Assembly (NCBI RefSeq): GCF_000011085.1
Contig: NC_006396.1
Span: 1,674,001 to 1,738,000 of the forward strand
Direction: 5' to 3'
Length of the DNA stretch: 64,000 nt
DNA from: Haloarcula marismortui ATCC 43049
GTDB taxonomy: Archaea; Halobacteriota; Halobacteria; Halobacteriales; Haloarculaceae
Made by a program: the position numbers and the translations under genes. Each line of letters opens with the position of its first letter. Position 1 is the first letter of the stretch. A model generated the notes under the pieces. The model made no database searches, was not told the DNA's origin, and saw only the letters and a list, made by a program, of their open reading frames with translations. This document shows, piece after piece, positions 33,927 to 43,029 of the stretch.

Positions 33927-36056
33927 ATGAGCGACAACACCGACACCGACGCGACTCCCGACCCTGACCGGGAGGCATCCGACGCTGGGGAGGAAGAGGC
34001 GTCGACCAACGGGGCCAAACAGGACCCCAACGAACCCGCCTCTGAGCCCTCGGCAGACGAGCCATCCGACCCGTCCGAGGACCGATGGGCCGGCGAGGGA
34101 GAAACGTCCGAAACGACACTCGGAAGCGATGTCCAAGTTGACGGCGAGTCTGAACTGGACGGAGATGAGGAGAATCTCCTTGGCGGTCTCGAAATCGAAT
34201 CGACCGCCGACATCGAAGTGCCAGACCGACTCGTCGACCAGGTCATCGGGCAGGACCACGCCCGTGACGTGATCAAGAAGGCGGCCAAACAGCGCCGTCA
34301 CGTGATGATGATTGGCTCCCCCGGAACGGGGAAGTCGATGCTGGCGAAGGCGATGTCTCAGCTGCTCCCACGAGAGGAACTGCAGGACGTTCTTGTCTAT
34401 CACAATCCCGACGACGGCAATGAACCGAAAGTACGCACTGTCCCCGGCGGCAAAGGGGAACAGATTGTCGAGGCCCACAAGGAGGAGGCCCGCAAGCGAA
34501 ACCAGATGCGGACCTTCCTCATGTGGATCATCATCGCCATCGTCATCGGCTACGCCCTGATCCTCGTCCAGCAGGTCCTGCTGGGGATTCTCGCGGCCGG
34601 TGTCATCTATCTCGCATTCCGCTACGGTTCGCGCGGCAGCGACGCGATGATTCCGAACCTGCTCGTCAACAACGCCAACCAGAAGACCGCGCCGTTCGAG
34701 GACGCCACGGGTGCCCACGCCGGTGCGCTGCTGGGCGACGTTCGTCACGACCCGTTCCAGTCCGGTGGGATGGAGACGCCGAGCCACGACCGCGTCGAGC
34801 CCGGCGCGATCCACCAGGCCAACAAGGGCGTGCTGTTCGTCGACGAGATCAACACGCTCGATATCCGCAGCCAGCAGAAGCTGATGACGGCCATTCAGGA
34901 GGGCGAGTTCTCCATTACGGGCCAGTCCGAGCGGTCTTCGGGTGCGATGGTCCAGACCGAGCCCGTCCCCTGTGACTTCATCATGATCGCCGCGGGGAAC
35001 CTCGACGCGATGGAGAATATGCACCCCGCGCTGCGCTCCCGTATCAAGGGGTACGGGTACGAGGTGTACATGGACGACACCATCGAGGACGACCCCGAGA
35101 TGCGACGGAAGTACGCTCGGTTCATCGCCCAGGAGGTCGAAAACGACGGGCGGCTCCCGCACTTCACCGAGGAGGCCGTTCAGGAGCTCATCCTGGAGGC
35201 CCGGCGTCGCGCCGGCCGAAAAGGCCACCTCAGCCTGAAGTTCCGTGACCTTGGCGGACTGGTCCGCGTCGCTGGCGACATCGCCCGCGCCGAGGACCGC
35301 GACCGCACCGAGCGCGCAGATGTCCTGCAGGCCAAACGGCGCTCCCGGTCCATCGAGCAACAGCTCGCGGACAACTACATCGAGCGCCGCAAGGACTACG
35401 AGCTCACCGTCAACCAGGGCGACGTGGTCGGCCGCGTCAACGGGCTCGCCGTCATGGGCGAGGACAGCGGTATCGTCCTCCCCGTGATGGCCGAGGTCAG
35501 CCCGTCACAGGGCCCCGGTCAGGTCATCGCCACGGGACAGCTCAAGGAGATGGCCGAAGAGGCTGTCCAGAACGTCTCGGCGATCATCAAGAAGTTCTCT
35601 GACGAGGACATCTCCGAGAAGGACGTTCACATCCAGTTCGTCCAGGCCGGTGAAGGTGGCGTCGACGGCGACTCCGCCTCTATCACAGTCGCTACCGCGG
35701 TTATCTCCGCGATAGAAGACGTTCCGATCAAGCAGAACCTCGCCATGACCGGCTCACTGTCGGTCCGGGGTGACGTACTCCCGGTCGGCGGTGTCACGCA
35801 CAAGATCGAGGCGGCCGCCAAGTCCGGCCTCGATACGGTCATCATCCCCGAGGCGAACACGCAGGACGTGATGATCGAGGACGAGTACGAGGACATGATC
35901 GAGATCATTCCCGTCTCGCACATCTCAGAGGTCCTCGAGGTCGCACTCGCCGGCGAAGCCGAGAAAGACTCGCTGGTCGACCGCCTCAAGTCCATCACGG
36001 GCAAGGCACTCGACCACGAGGTCGGCCGGCAGGGCGGCAGTCCAAGTCCGCAATAA
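33927..36056 (+). CDS. lonB: membrane-bound ATP-dependent protease LonB
   Basis: A 709-aa archaeal Lon protease, essential in haloarchaea studied and known there to control carotenoid synthesis through phytoene synthase turnover. A disordered acidic N-terminus (1-95) precedes an AAA+ module with Walker A GSPGTGKS near 129-136. Within the module are two membrane spans at about 197-235, and Walker B is LFVDEIN near 305. The protease domain has the Ser-Lys dyad, with the serine near 583 in DGDSASIT and the lysine near 625 in THKIEAAAK. It is followed without any gap by a CPBP protease gene. Confidence 0.96.
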   Translation: MSDNTDTDATPDPDREASDAGEEEASTNGAKQDPNEPASEPSADEPSDPSEDRWAGEGETSETTLGSDVQVDGESELDGDEENLLGGLEIESTADIEVPDRLVDQVIGQDHARDVIKKAAKQRRHVMMIGSPGTGKSMLAKAMSQLLPREELQDVLVYHNPDDGNEPKVRTVPGGKGEQIVEAHKEEARKRNQMRTFLMWIIIAIVIGYALILVQQVLLGILAAGVIYLAFRYGSRGSDAMIPNLLVNNANQKTAPFEDATGAHAGALLGDVRHDPFQSGGMETPSHDRVEPGAIHQANKGVLFVDEINTLDIRSQQKLMTAIQEGEFSITGQSERSSGAMVQTEPVPCDFIMIAAGNLDAMENMHPALRSRIKGYGYEVYMDDTIEDDPEMRRKYARFIAQEVENDGRLPHFTEEAVQELILEARRRAGRKGHLSLKFRDLGGLVRVAGDIARAEDRDRTERADVLQAKRRSRSIEQQLADNYIERRKDYELTVNQGDVVGRVNGLAVMGEDSGIVLPVMAEVSPSQGPGQVIATGQLKEMAEEAVQNVSAIIKKFSDEDISEKDVHIQFVQAGEGGVDGDSASITVATAVISAIEDVPIKQNLAMTGSLSVRGDVLPVGGVTHKIEAAAKSGLDTVIIPEANTQDVMIEDEYEDMIEIIPVSHISEVLEVALAGEAEKDSLVDRLKSITGKALDHEVGRQGGSPSPQ

Positions 36057-36878
36057 ATGCCCGAGTGGGCCGCATTCGTCGGCCTGACGGGGTTTCTTTT
36101 AACCGCGCTTCTCGGTCTCGCACGGCTCTCGCAGGGAGCCGTACGGTCCGACGGCGGCGTCTCATCCACAGTCGACGGCGTCTCAATGGCCGACAGGGAC
36201 CCGACCATCCCACGGTTCGAAACGCAACGGGCGGCGGCCCAGCGACAACAGATGCGCGACACGCTCGCCCCGAGCGATGTCTCGACAGGGGCGTTGCTTG
36301 CCAACGTCGCGTTCACACAGGGGCTGTTCGGCGTGCTGCTAGTCGCCGGCGCGTTTTATTTCGAAATCCCCGCCAGTGCGTTTGGAGTCACCAGTGACGC
36401 ACTTTCGACAGGGTTGCCGGCAGTGGCAATCGGTATCGGCGCTGGAATCGGCTTCTGGGTCGGGAACGAGGGCGCCGCTGCGCTGGCAGACGGCTTCGGC
36501 GTCACCTTCGATGAGTCGCTACGGGAACTGCTCGCCCCGGACTCGCCCGGCGGCTGGGTCATCCTGCTGGGCGGTGTCTTGCCGGTCATCGCTATCGTCG
36601 AGGAACTGCTCTTCCGGGCAGCGGCTATCGGCGTCCCCGTGGCCGGCCTCAACGCGCCGGCGTGGGCGATGGCTATCGTCGCCTCTGTCGCCTTCGCGCT
36701 GGGCCACGGCGCACAGGGCCGGGTGGGTATCGTCGTCACCGGCACGCTGGGGTTGGCGCTCGCTGGCCTGTTCATCGCGACAAACAGCTTACTCGCCGTC
36801 GTCGTCGCCCACTACCTCGTCAACGCCCTCGAACTACTTGTCCACGAGGGGCTGGGCGTCGACCGGCTCTGGGCCTAG
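36057..36878 (+). CDS. CPBP family intramembrane protease
   Basis: A 273-aa membrane protein of the CAAX-processing/bacteriocin-processing (Abi) type. The glutamate motif EELLFRAAA lies near residues 182-190 and the histidine motif FALGHGAQG near 214-222, within about seven hydrophobic segments. Residues 45-80 form a cytoplasmic, charged loop. The ATG follows directly after the lonB stop codon with no intervening base, so the two proteases should be co-expressed. Substrates are unknown. Confidence 0.88.
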   Translation: MPEWAAFVGLTGFLLTALLGLARLSQGAVRSDGGVSSTVDGVSMADRDPTIPRFETQRAAAQRQQMRDTLAPSDVSTGALLANVAFTQGLFGVLLVAGAFYFEIPASAFGVTSDALSTGLPAVAIGIGAGIGFWVGNEGAAALADGFGVTFDESLRELLAPDSPGGWVILLGGVLPVIAIVEELLFRAAAIGVPVAGLNAPAWAMAIVASVAFALGHGAQGRVGIVVTGTLGLALAGLFIATNSLLAVVVAHYLVNALELLVHEGLGVDRLWA

Positions 36879-37345
36879 AGACCCTCGATAGCCCGGAGCT
36901 TTTGCTCGACAGGCGGCGGCGCGGCGCTTGGTCCGTCTCGAACCCGATGGTCCGGAATCAACAGCGGCACGGGGTTTGCGGCCAGTGCCTCCCGGACCTG
37001 TGCGAGGTCGTCCTCTTCGTCATCATTCAGGTCCGGCGTCATCCGCGCGACCTGCGCGACGGATGCATCTTCGCCGTACGGAATCTCCTGGACAGCTTCC
37101 AGCACTATTCGCTGGTCCGTCGGGGCCGTGAGGCCGACCGTCACATCAGCGAAGTCGTCTTCGACCCCCTGAAGGTACTCGTCGATGCGGTCAAGCAGCG
37201 CGTGGTCCTCGCCAGCGTCGGCCTCTGGCTGGGACGGAAACGACAACGAGATGATCCGGTCGCCGGCTTCTCCAAGCTGGACGTACCGGTCGAGATACGA
37301 CGACTCACGGGCGTAGATTCCTGCGTCCCCGGTCGGTGCTTCCAT
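36875..37345 (-). CDS. MGMT-like protein lacking the alkyl-acceptor cysteine
   Basis: A 156-aa protein whose C-terminal half matches the O6-alkylguanine transferase DNA-binding domain: a YGEDASVAQVARMTP-like helix, then ALAANPVPLLIPDHRV near residues 118-133. In true transferases this last motif is PCHRV with the acceptor cysteine, but here the codon is GAC, Asp. It resembles alkyltransferase-like proteins in concept, which also lack the cysteine and mark damage for repair. The N-terminal half is divergent. The start MEAPTGDAG is preferred over an upstream ATG. Its 3' end overlaps the CPBP gene by 4 bases, convergent. Confidence 0.8.
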   Translation of the reverse strand: MEAPTGDAGIYARESSYLDRYVQLGEAGDRIISLSFPSQPEADAGEDHALLDRIDEYLQGVEDDFADVTVGLTAPTDQRIVLEAVQEIPYGEDASVAQVARMTPDLNDDEEDDLAQVREALAANPVPLLIPDHRVRDGPSAAPPPVEQKLRAIEGL

Positions 37346-37394
37346 ACTATTGGTGTCGGCCGGTCGGCCCTTCAACATTCGGCATCGGCGTTCA

Positions 37395-38396
37395 TCAGTC
37401 CTGAATCGAGAGCACAGTGGGATAGTCGGAAATGAGTCCGTCGACGCCAGCCTGGACCAGTTCCCAGGCCTGATACCACGTGCCGACGGTCCAGGTGTTC
37501 AGGGCTCGGTCCTCGTCGGCAGCGATGTCGACGAGGTCGATATCGCTCAGGTCGGAGTCGATGTACTCGCTGTCGTTGAAGAAGGGCGTTCCCTGAACCA
37601 TATGCCGGGGGACGTTCATCGCGTCGCAGTCGTAGCGGCGGGTGACCTCCAGCCCCTCCTCGATGCTATCCCAGAAAAGGAAGGCGACGGGGACCGAGTC
37701 GTCGTAATCACGGACAGTCGCAAGCGCAGCTTCGTAGAACGACGAGACGAGAATATCGTTGTCGTACTCGCTGACGAGGTCGAGCGCGCGTTCGGTGTAG
37801 GGTCGCCACAGTTCTCGCTGCGTCGACAGTGTCTGGTCCGACAGCGACTCGGCGAACGCGAGGTCGTCGCTCCCGGGGTTCTTGAACTCTAGATTGACAG
37901 CGACGCTCGGTGGAATCGCGTCCATGACGGTCTCAAGCGTCGGGACCGTTTCTTCGGTCCCCAAGACAGTCGCGTTGGTCACAGTATCCGTGTCGGTCTC
38001 GAAAACGAGGCCCTCGGTGTCTGTCAGCCCGCGCTCGCCGCCGTCGCGTTCGGCCAGCCCGTTGTCGTGGAAGGTGACGAGCGTGCCATCGGCGGTCGGC
38101 ACGACATCGACTTCGACCATGTCGGCGCGCCGGTGGGCCGTCTGCGTTCCCGGTCCGCCGAACGAAGCGGCCTCGACGGCCAGTTCCGTGTTCTCCGGGT
38201 AGACGCCGGCAAACCCGCGGTGAGCGATGAGCGTCGTGTCGTCGGTCATCCCCTCGTCCTCCGTGTCGGTGGCGTCATCGGTGCCTGACTCACCACCATT
38301 GGATTCCTGTGCTGCTGTGCTCCCCGCAATCCCGGAACTCGCCAGCGTCGCCGCCGTCCCTTCGACAAATGTCCGTCGACCGATGTACTCTGACAT
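37395..38396 (-). CDS. exported glycerophosphodiester phosphodiesterase family protein
   Basis: A 333-aa GDPD-fold enzyme with a Tat signal (GRRTFVEGTAATLAS) and an acidic linker to about residue 55. Catalytic elements are LIAHRGFAGVYPENT near 56-70, the metal-binding EVDVVPTADG near 95, FHDNGL near 109 and NLEFKNPG near 165. It should release glycerol phosphate outside the cell from lipid headgroups or other diesters. There is no lipobox, so it may be secreted or held by other means. Its own TATA box lies 35-44 bases upstream. Confidence 0.9.
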   Translation of the reverse strand: MSEYIGRRTFVEGTAATLASSGIAGSTAAQESNGGESGTDDATDTEDEGMTDDTTLIAHRGFAGVYPENTELAVEAASFGGPGTQTAHRRADMVEVDVVPTADGTLVTFHDNGLAERDGGERGLTDTEGLVFETDTDTVTNATVLGTEETVPTLETVMDAIPPSVAVNLEFKNPGSDDLAFAESLSDQTLSTQRELWRPYTERALDLVSEYDNDILVSSFYEAALATVRDYDDSVPVAFLFWDSIEEGLEVTRRYDCDAMNVPRHMVQGTPFFNDSEYIDSDLSDIDLVDIAADEDRALNTWTVGTWYQAWELVQAGVDGLISDYPTVLSIQD

Positions 38397-38430
38397 GCTA
38401 GATACGGCTGCCGAGCGGTCGTGAAAGACC

Positions 38431-38440
38431 GTTTATATGT
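38431..38440 (-). promoter_or_regulatory. TATA box of the GDPD gene
   Basis: On the minus strand ACATATAAAC is a strong match. It implies a transcript start about 10 bases before the ATG at 38396. Confidence 0.5.
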
Positions 38441-38507
38441 GGAATATATGTCTCTCAGTAGATGTGTCCCACAACGGCCGGGTCTGTAGCCGCCTCCGTC
38501 GAAGTGA

Positions 38508-39521
38508 TTACGCTTCCGTACTGTGGCGCTCGCGGGCCGCGGCCACGACCAGTGGGAGTGTAATCGTCGCGTCGGCATACACCGAGACATTCCGGGCGTC
38601 CTTTTCAAGTTTCCCCCACGAGCGGGCCTCATCAAGCGTCGCGCCGGAGAGACCGCCGGTGTTCGAGGGGTCCATCGTCAACTGGACGGCGTAGTCGTAG
38701 GCGTCGGGCGAGACGAGCATCGTCTGGAGGACGTAGTTCTTCGGGACGCCGCCGCCGACAACCATCGCACCGGCGCTGTCAGCCTCGTACGCGATGTCCG
38801 TGATCTGTGTCATATCCGCCAGCGCGTCGATCGTGAACTCGCTGGTCTGAGAGTACATCCACGCTTGCAGGCCCAGCACGGAGTCCTGGAAGGCCGGGCA
38901 GTACACCGGCACGTCGTTCTCGTAGGCCGCCGCCAGCACGCCAGCGTCCTCGGGCACGTCCTCACGCTCGTTGACTTCGCTGTTGGCCCGACCGAGTTCC
39001 TCCGTCATACGCTGGATCGAAACCGGGCCTTCGTCTTCCAGCGTGGAGAACACTTCGTCCCGGAGATGGTTCTCGAACAGGACGAAATGCTCCTGTGGGA
39101 GATAGACGTTGTAGATACGGTCGACGCCCTCATCCCGGAGCGTCTCGTCGTGTTCGCGCTCCGTTTGCCCTTCAGGTGTCACCTCGCCGTGGTGGTGCTT
39201 GCCGCCGATGGCCTCGATGCTGTCGTGGGTGCAGTTCGCCCCCGTCGTGACGAGCACATCGATGTGGCCGTCGCGGATGAGTTCGCTGACGATAGCCCGC
39301 ATCCCGGTCGGGACCATCGCACCGGCGAGTCCGAAGAAGGTCGTCACGTCGTCATCGAGCATCTGGCTGTAGATATCGACGGCCTCGTGGATGTCGCTCG
39401 CGCCGATGCCGGCCTCGCCGTAGCTGTTAGCCAGTTCGCCGACCGTCATTCCGGCCCGAGCTTCCGCGTGCCCGATGGGGTCGTGATGGAACGTCTCTCG
39501 CTCGTCGGTGTGGTCGCTCAT
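38508..39521 (-). CDS. dys: deoxyhypusine synthase family protein
   Basis: Transfers an aminobutyl or related group to a lysine of aIF5A, an essential modification. The 337-aa protein has the N-terminal TFFGLAGAMVPTGMR, the TTGANCTHDSIEA segment near 91-103, and the catalytic lysine K304 in SWGKLEKDA. In Haloferax the modification is reported to use agmatine, followed by an agmatinase-type step. The aIF5A and agmatinase genes are 7 kb away in this window. The gene is divergent from azlC. Confidence 0.94.
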   Translation of the reverse strand: MSDHTDERETFHHDPIGHAEARAGMTVGELANSYGEAGIGASDIHEAVDIYSQMLDDDVTTFFGLAGAMVPTGMRAIVSELIRDGHIDVLVTTGANCTHDSIEAIGGKHHHGEVTPEGQTEREHDETLRDEGVDRIYNVYLPQEHFVLFENHLRDEVFSTLEDEGPVSIQRMTEELGRANSEVNEREDVPEDAGVLAAAYENDVPVYCPAFQDSVLGLQAWMYSQTSEFTIDALADMTQITDIAYEADSAGAMVVGGGVPKNYVLQTMLVSPDAYDYAVQLTMDPSNTGGLSGATLDEARSWGKLEKDARNVSVYADATITLPLVVAAARERHSTEA

Positions 39522-39654
39522 TGCTGTGCAGTCGAGCGCGGGCGGGTTTCAACGTCGTGGTTCGCCACGACGGGCACGGACCATGTGTCGACTTGCCGTC
39601 ACATACCGCAACTGAAACGGAGGGCTTAGACGCCCCTGCGTTGGATGGAGAGCT

Positions 39655-40347
39655 ATGGATACCGCTTCGTTTCGGCGCGGCGTTCGTGATGTTGCGCCGC
39701 TTCTGCTGGGGATTATCCCGTTTGGCCTCGTTGCCGGCATCGCGACGGTTAACGCCGGGCTGGGACTGCCAGCCGCGGTCGGATTGTCGGTGGTTGTCTT
39801 CGCCGGCGCATCACAGCTCGCGGCGCTAGAGTTGCTGGGACAGAACGCACCGCTGACGGTTGTCGTTGCAACGGCAGTCGTCATCAACCTCCGGCTTCTG
39901 ATGTACTCGGCATCAATCGCGCCGTACTTCCGGAATTTCACCGGCCGGTGGAAAGCGATGCTCGCCTACGTGTTGACCGATCAAGCGTACGCGCTGTCGG
40001 TCGCCAGCTACCGGTCCGACAGCGAGACCGACCGGAAGTGGTACTACCTTGGCGTCGCCGTGACGCTCTGGGCGGTGTGGCAGGTCACGACTATCGCGGG
40101 GGCGCTACTCGGGACCGGCGTCCCGGACGCCTGGGGTCTCGAATTCGCTATCCCGCTGGTCTTCCTCGCGATTCTGGTCCCGGCAATCGAGGACGCAGCG
40201 ACCGCTGTCGCCGCCGCCGTCGGTGGAGCCATCGCCGTGGTCGGCGCTGGGCTCCCGCTCAACCTCGGGCTGCTCGTCGCGGCCGGCGTTGGCATCACCG
40301 CTGGTGTTCTCACCGAGTCCGCCACAGGAGGCACCGATGGCGACTAA
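39655..40347 (+). CDS. azlC: AzlC family branched-chain amino acid exporter subunit
   Basis: A 230-aa membrane protein with about seven segments. The AzlC start is clear: FRRGVRDVAPLLLGIIPFGLVAG, followed by FAGASQLAALELLG and INLRLLMYSASIAPYF near 81-96. With AzlD it forms an exporter of branched-chain amino acids or analogues. The azlD start lies inside its last codons (11-base overlap), so the pair is translationally coupled. Confidence 0.92.
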   Translation: MDTASFRRGVRDVAPLLLGIIPFGLVAGIATVNAGLGLPAAVGLSVVVFAGASQLAALELLGQNAPLTVVVATAVVINLRLLMYSASIAPYFRNFTGRWKAMLAYVLTDQAYALSVASYRSDSETDRKWYYLGVAVTLWAVWQVTTIAGALLGTGVPDAWGLEFAIPLVFLAILVPAIEDAATAVAAAVGGAIAVVGAGLPLNLGLLVAAGVGITAGVLTESATGGTDGD

Positions 40348-40666
40348 CTACGGCCCAGTTGAGATCGCCGGTGTCATCGCTGTCATCGGCGTGCTGACGT
40401 ACGCCTGTCGGCTCTCCTTTATCGCGCTGTTCGGTCGGCTCGACGAGATTCCGCCGGTCGTCAAGCGGGTGTTGCGGTTCGTCCCCGCCGCCGTCCTTGC
40501 TGCGCTTGTCCTCCCGTCGTTCGTGGCCCTCGACGCCAGTAGTTTCGCCCCAGACAAGTTCATCGCCGGCGCGCTCGCAGCAGGCGTCGCCTGGCGGACT
40601 GAAGACGTGTTCGCGACGATGGTGACCGGGATGGGCGTCCTCTGGGCCATCAGGTTCCTGCTGTAG
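40337..40666 (+). CDS. azlD: AzlD family exporter subunit
   Basis: A 109-aa membrane protein with three to four segments, the small partner of AzlC. TYACRLSFIALFGRLDEIP followed by VKRVLRFVPAAVLAALVLP is the family core. The start MATNYGPVEIAG at 40337 overlaps the azlC end. The stop is immediately followed by the end of the SprT-like gene from the other strand. Confidence 0.9.
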   Translation: MATNYGPVEIAGVIAVIGVLTYACRLSFIALFGRLDEIPPVVKRVLRFVPAAVLAALVLPSFVALDASSFAPDKFIAGALAAGVAWRTEDVFATMVTGMGVLWAIRFLL

Positions 40667-41230
40667 TCAGGCCAGTTCCAGCGAGGCCCCACAGCAGTCC
40701 GACCGGTACTGCTCGCGTTGCTCGACGAGCGGACAGTCCTGATAACGACGGGCGACGAGGTCGCCACACGCCGCGCAGGTGAGGACGTGCTTCGGGTCGG
40801 TGAAGGCCGGACAGTGAATATCAGTGTCAAGCTGGTCGGCCCGCTCCCGGAAAGCCTCGCCGTGGTCGGTCGTCCCGTCGCGCTGGTACTGCTCAACGTG
40901 GATGAGTTCGTGGCGCAGCGTCGCTTCCCACGCATCCCGCTCGAAGGCCGAAAACGCGTCCCAGGTCAGCGACACCGTACACGGAAGCTGGCGGCCGTCG
41001 CTCCCCTCGACACTGTCCCAGTCGTACCGCTGGCCGACAGTGGCGGCGTCCAGTTTCGGCCGCTTGACCGCGGCGGCCCGTCGCTTGGCTCGGTGTGACA
41101 CCTCCCAGTCGACGAGGTCGAACCGAACCGAGACGCCATGCTCGCGGCGGACTCGCTTGCAGTACTGTCGTGACCAGACGATAAGGTCCGCATCCGAGTT
41201 GATGCCCTCGAACGAAACGCCCTCGTCCAT
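40667..41230 (-). CDS. SprT-like zinc metalloprotease domain protein
   Basis: A 187-aa protein with the zincin motif HELIHVEQY near residues 107-115 and a third ligand in DHGEAFRERA near 122. This is followed by a C-terminal zinc ribbon (CAACG near 148, and CP...CCG). The layout matches SprT/Spartan-like domains, which in eukaryotes degrade DNA-protein crosslinks. The archaeal role is unknown. MDEGVSFEGIN at 41230 is the start, and an upstream extension is the shadow of the Nif3 gene. It follows that gene by only 4 bases. Confidence 0.85.
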   Translation of the reverse strand: MDEGVSFEGINSDADLIVWSRQYCKRVRREHGVSVRFDLVDWEVSHRAKRRAAAVKRPKLDAATVGQRYDWDSVEGSDGRQLPCTVSLTWDAFSAFERDAWEATLRHELIHVEQYQRDGTTDHGEAFRERADQLDTDIHCPAFTDPKHVLTCAACGDLVARRYQDCPLVEQREQYRSDCCGASLELA

Positions 41231-41234
41231 CGCC

Positions 41235-41999
41235 TCAGAGCCCGGTCGGACAGTCGATGTAGGTCGTCTCCAGTCCCAAGTCCTCGACGACGGTCTGGAG
41301 CGACTGGACGCCGAACGTTTCGGTCGCGTAGTGGCCAGCGAGAACGACGTGCATCCCCTGCTCGCGCGCCTCGTGGAAGGCCTGCTGTTTCCCCTCACCG
41401 GTGATGAGCACGTCAGCGTCCGCCTCGACCGCCTCTTGCAGCCAGTCGACGCCGCTCCCAGTCACGATGGCGACGTCCTCGACAGTCGACGGGCCGAAGT
41501 CCAGAACCTGAACTGGCTGTCCGCCAGTATCTAGGCCTTCAAGCGAACCTGCGAGTTCGGAGACCGTCTGTGGCTCCGAGAGCGTTCCACGCTGGCCGAT
41601 GTACTCGCCGCCCATCGCCCCGAACGGGGCACGGTTGTTGAGGTCCAGCAGGTCAGCAACACCGGCAGCGTTACCAAGCGACTGGTGGCCGTCCAGCGGG
41701 AGGTGAGCGACGTACAGCGCGAGGTCGTTGTCGATTAGCGGCGCGACGCGGCGGTAGTTGGTTCCGGTCACGCGTTCCATCCCGCCCCAGACGATGCCGT
41801 GGTGCGTTACGAGCAGGTCAGCGCCCACCTCGTCGGCGCGGTCGATGGTCTCGACGGCCGCATCGACTGCGAAGGCGACGTGTTCGACCGGTTGGCTCGC
41901 CGGCCCGACCTGTAGACCGTTCGGACTGGCGTCGATGTCGGCGTAAGCCTCGATGTCGAGTCTATCGTCAAGACGTGCCGCAATGTCTCCGGCATTCAT
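41235..41999 (-). CDS. Nif3-like dinuclear metal centre protein
   Basis: A 254-aa member of the NIF3/YbgI family, hexameric proteins with a two-metal site and disputed function. The metal ligands are in LLVTHHGIVWGG near residues 62-73, LPLDGHQSLGN near 99-109, and the C-terminal GHYATETFG near 218-226. NGLQVG near the start is typical. It is the first gene of a pair with the SprT-like protease. A role in GTP hydrolysis, metal handling or repair has been proposed for relatives, and nothing here decides. Confidence 0.87.
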   Translation of the reverse strand: MNAGDIAARLDDRLDIEAYADIDASPNGLQVGPASQPVEHVAFAVDAAVETIDRADEVGADLLVTHHGIVWGGMERVTGTNYRRVAPLIDNDLALYVAHLPLDGHQSLGNAAGVADLLDLNNRAPFGAMGGEYIGQRGTLSEPQTVSELAGSLEGLDTGGQPVQVLDFGPSTVEDVAIVTGSGVDWLQEAVEADADVLITGEGKQQAFHEAREQGMHVVLAGHYATETFGVQSLQTVVEDLGLETTYIDCPTGL

Positions 42000-42050
42000 A
42001 ACGCGGGCTTCGAGATGGCCGGTGGTATGCTTTTCTCTACTGGCGTCTGG

Positions 42051-42848
42051 CTACCCGTCCGATTCGACTAACTGGCCGTTCGCCTGCCCGATGAGGCCCC
42101 GGTCCACCGCGGCGTCGATGATGGCGTCGAACTGCTCGCCGTCGATATCGTAGGCGTTGACCGCAACCTCGCGGATTTCCGCGCGGTCAACGGGCATCTC
42201 ACGGTTCTGGAGCAAGCGCATCACCTTGTTGTACTCCAGTTTCGTCAGCGACGGGCCGTCATCGCTGCTATCGTTGTCGTCGCTGTCCGAACCACGTTCG
42301 GTGTCTCCGCTCTCAGTTTTGGCCGCTGAGCCACTCGACGCAGTCGGCTCCGCCATTTGCCTGTCCGTGGTGTCCGCCGCTGCCACGTTCGTCGAATCGG
42401 ACTCCGCAGCCGCGTCCGCTGTCTCCGCTGACTGCGCCGACTGTTCCTGTCCCGCTGCACTCGCGCTATCGTCGCCCAACAGCGAGCCGTCATCGGCCGG
42501 CTCGACTACGCTATCGGTGGTTGTCGGTTCATCGGTCGTCTGCTCGCTGGTCGTCGGCTCATCGGTCGTCCGCCCGCCGGTCGTCGGCGTCTCGGATTCG
42601 TCCAGCAGTCCCGGCGGCTCCGTGGTCCCGGCATCGCCAGCCGTTTCCGCTGTCTCGCGGGCGTCCGCCTTCGCCGCCTCGACGGCCGGTTCGACGATAG
42701 TTGCGAGCTTCTCCCGGCAGGTCGAGCAGAGAACGACAGTCCCCTGTTTCTCAGCTTCCGGGTCCAGCGATTTCGGGATAATCGGATATTCGGAGAGCGA
42801 AACATCGAGCGCGCCGCCACAGAAGTAACACGACGATAGCTGGTTCAT
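42051..42848 (-). CDS. haloarchaeal zinc-finger protein with disordered middle and C-terminal helix-rich domain
   Basis: A 265-aa protein in three parts. Residues 1-55 contain a treble-clef-like zinc site (CYFC and later CSTC). Residues about 70-195 are a Thr/Ser/Asp/Glu-rich linker with repeated TTDEPTTSEQ-like units. Residues about 198-265 form a compact domain starting LTKLEYNKVMRLLQNREMPVDRAEIREVAVNAY. The last part could be a winged helix. No known family was identified. It follows the Nif3 gene region but has a separate start. Confidence 0.7.
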   Translation of the reverse strand: MNQLSSCYFCGGALDVSLSEYPIIPKSLDPEAEKQGTVVLCSTCREKLATIVEPAVEAAKADARETAETAGDAGTTEPPGLLDESETPTTGGRTTDEPTTSEQTTDEPTTTDSVVEPADDGSLLGDDSASAAGQEQSAQSAETADAAAESDSTNVAAADTTDRQMAEPTASSGSAAKTESGDTERGSDSDDNDSSDDGPSLTKLEYNKVMRLLQNREMPVDRAEIREVAVNAYDIDGEQFDAIIDAAVDRGLIGQANGQLVESDG

Positions 42849-43029
42849 ACCCGCTACGTGGAGATGCTGGTTACTAAAATGCTTATGCCGGTATAGCTGC
42901 TACATACACCGTGGCCATCCCGCCGGGTGTACTGTTACTGTCTGCGATAAATTGGACGCGTCGAGACTCCCCAGTCAGGCCCTTTGCTGTCCGTGTGACC
43001 ACAGAATACGCTCCGGGAGAGAATCAACC

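Noticed and set aside
33822-35360. 512-codon frame antisense to lonB
   Set aside because: Shadow of the AAA+ domain of LonB, with no motif of its own.
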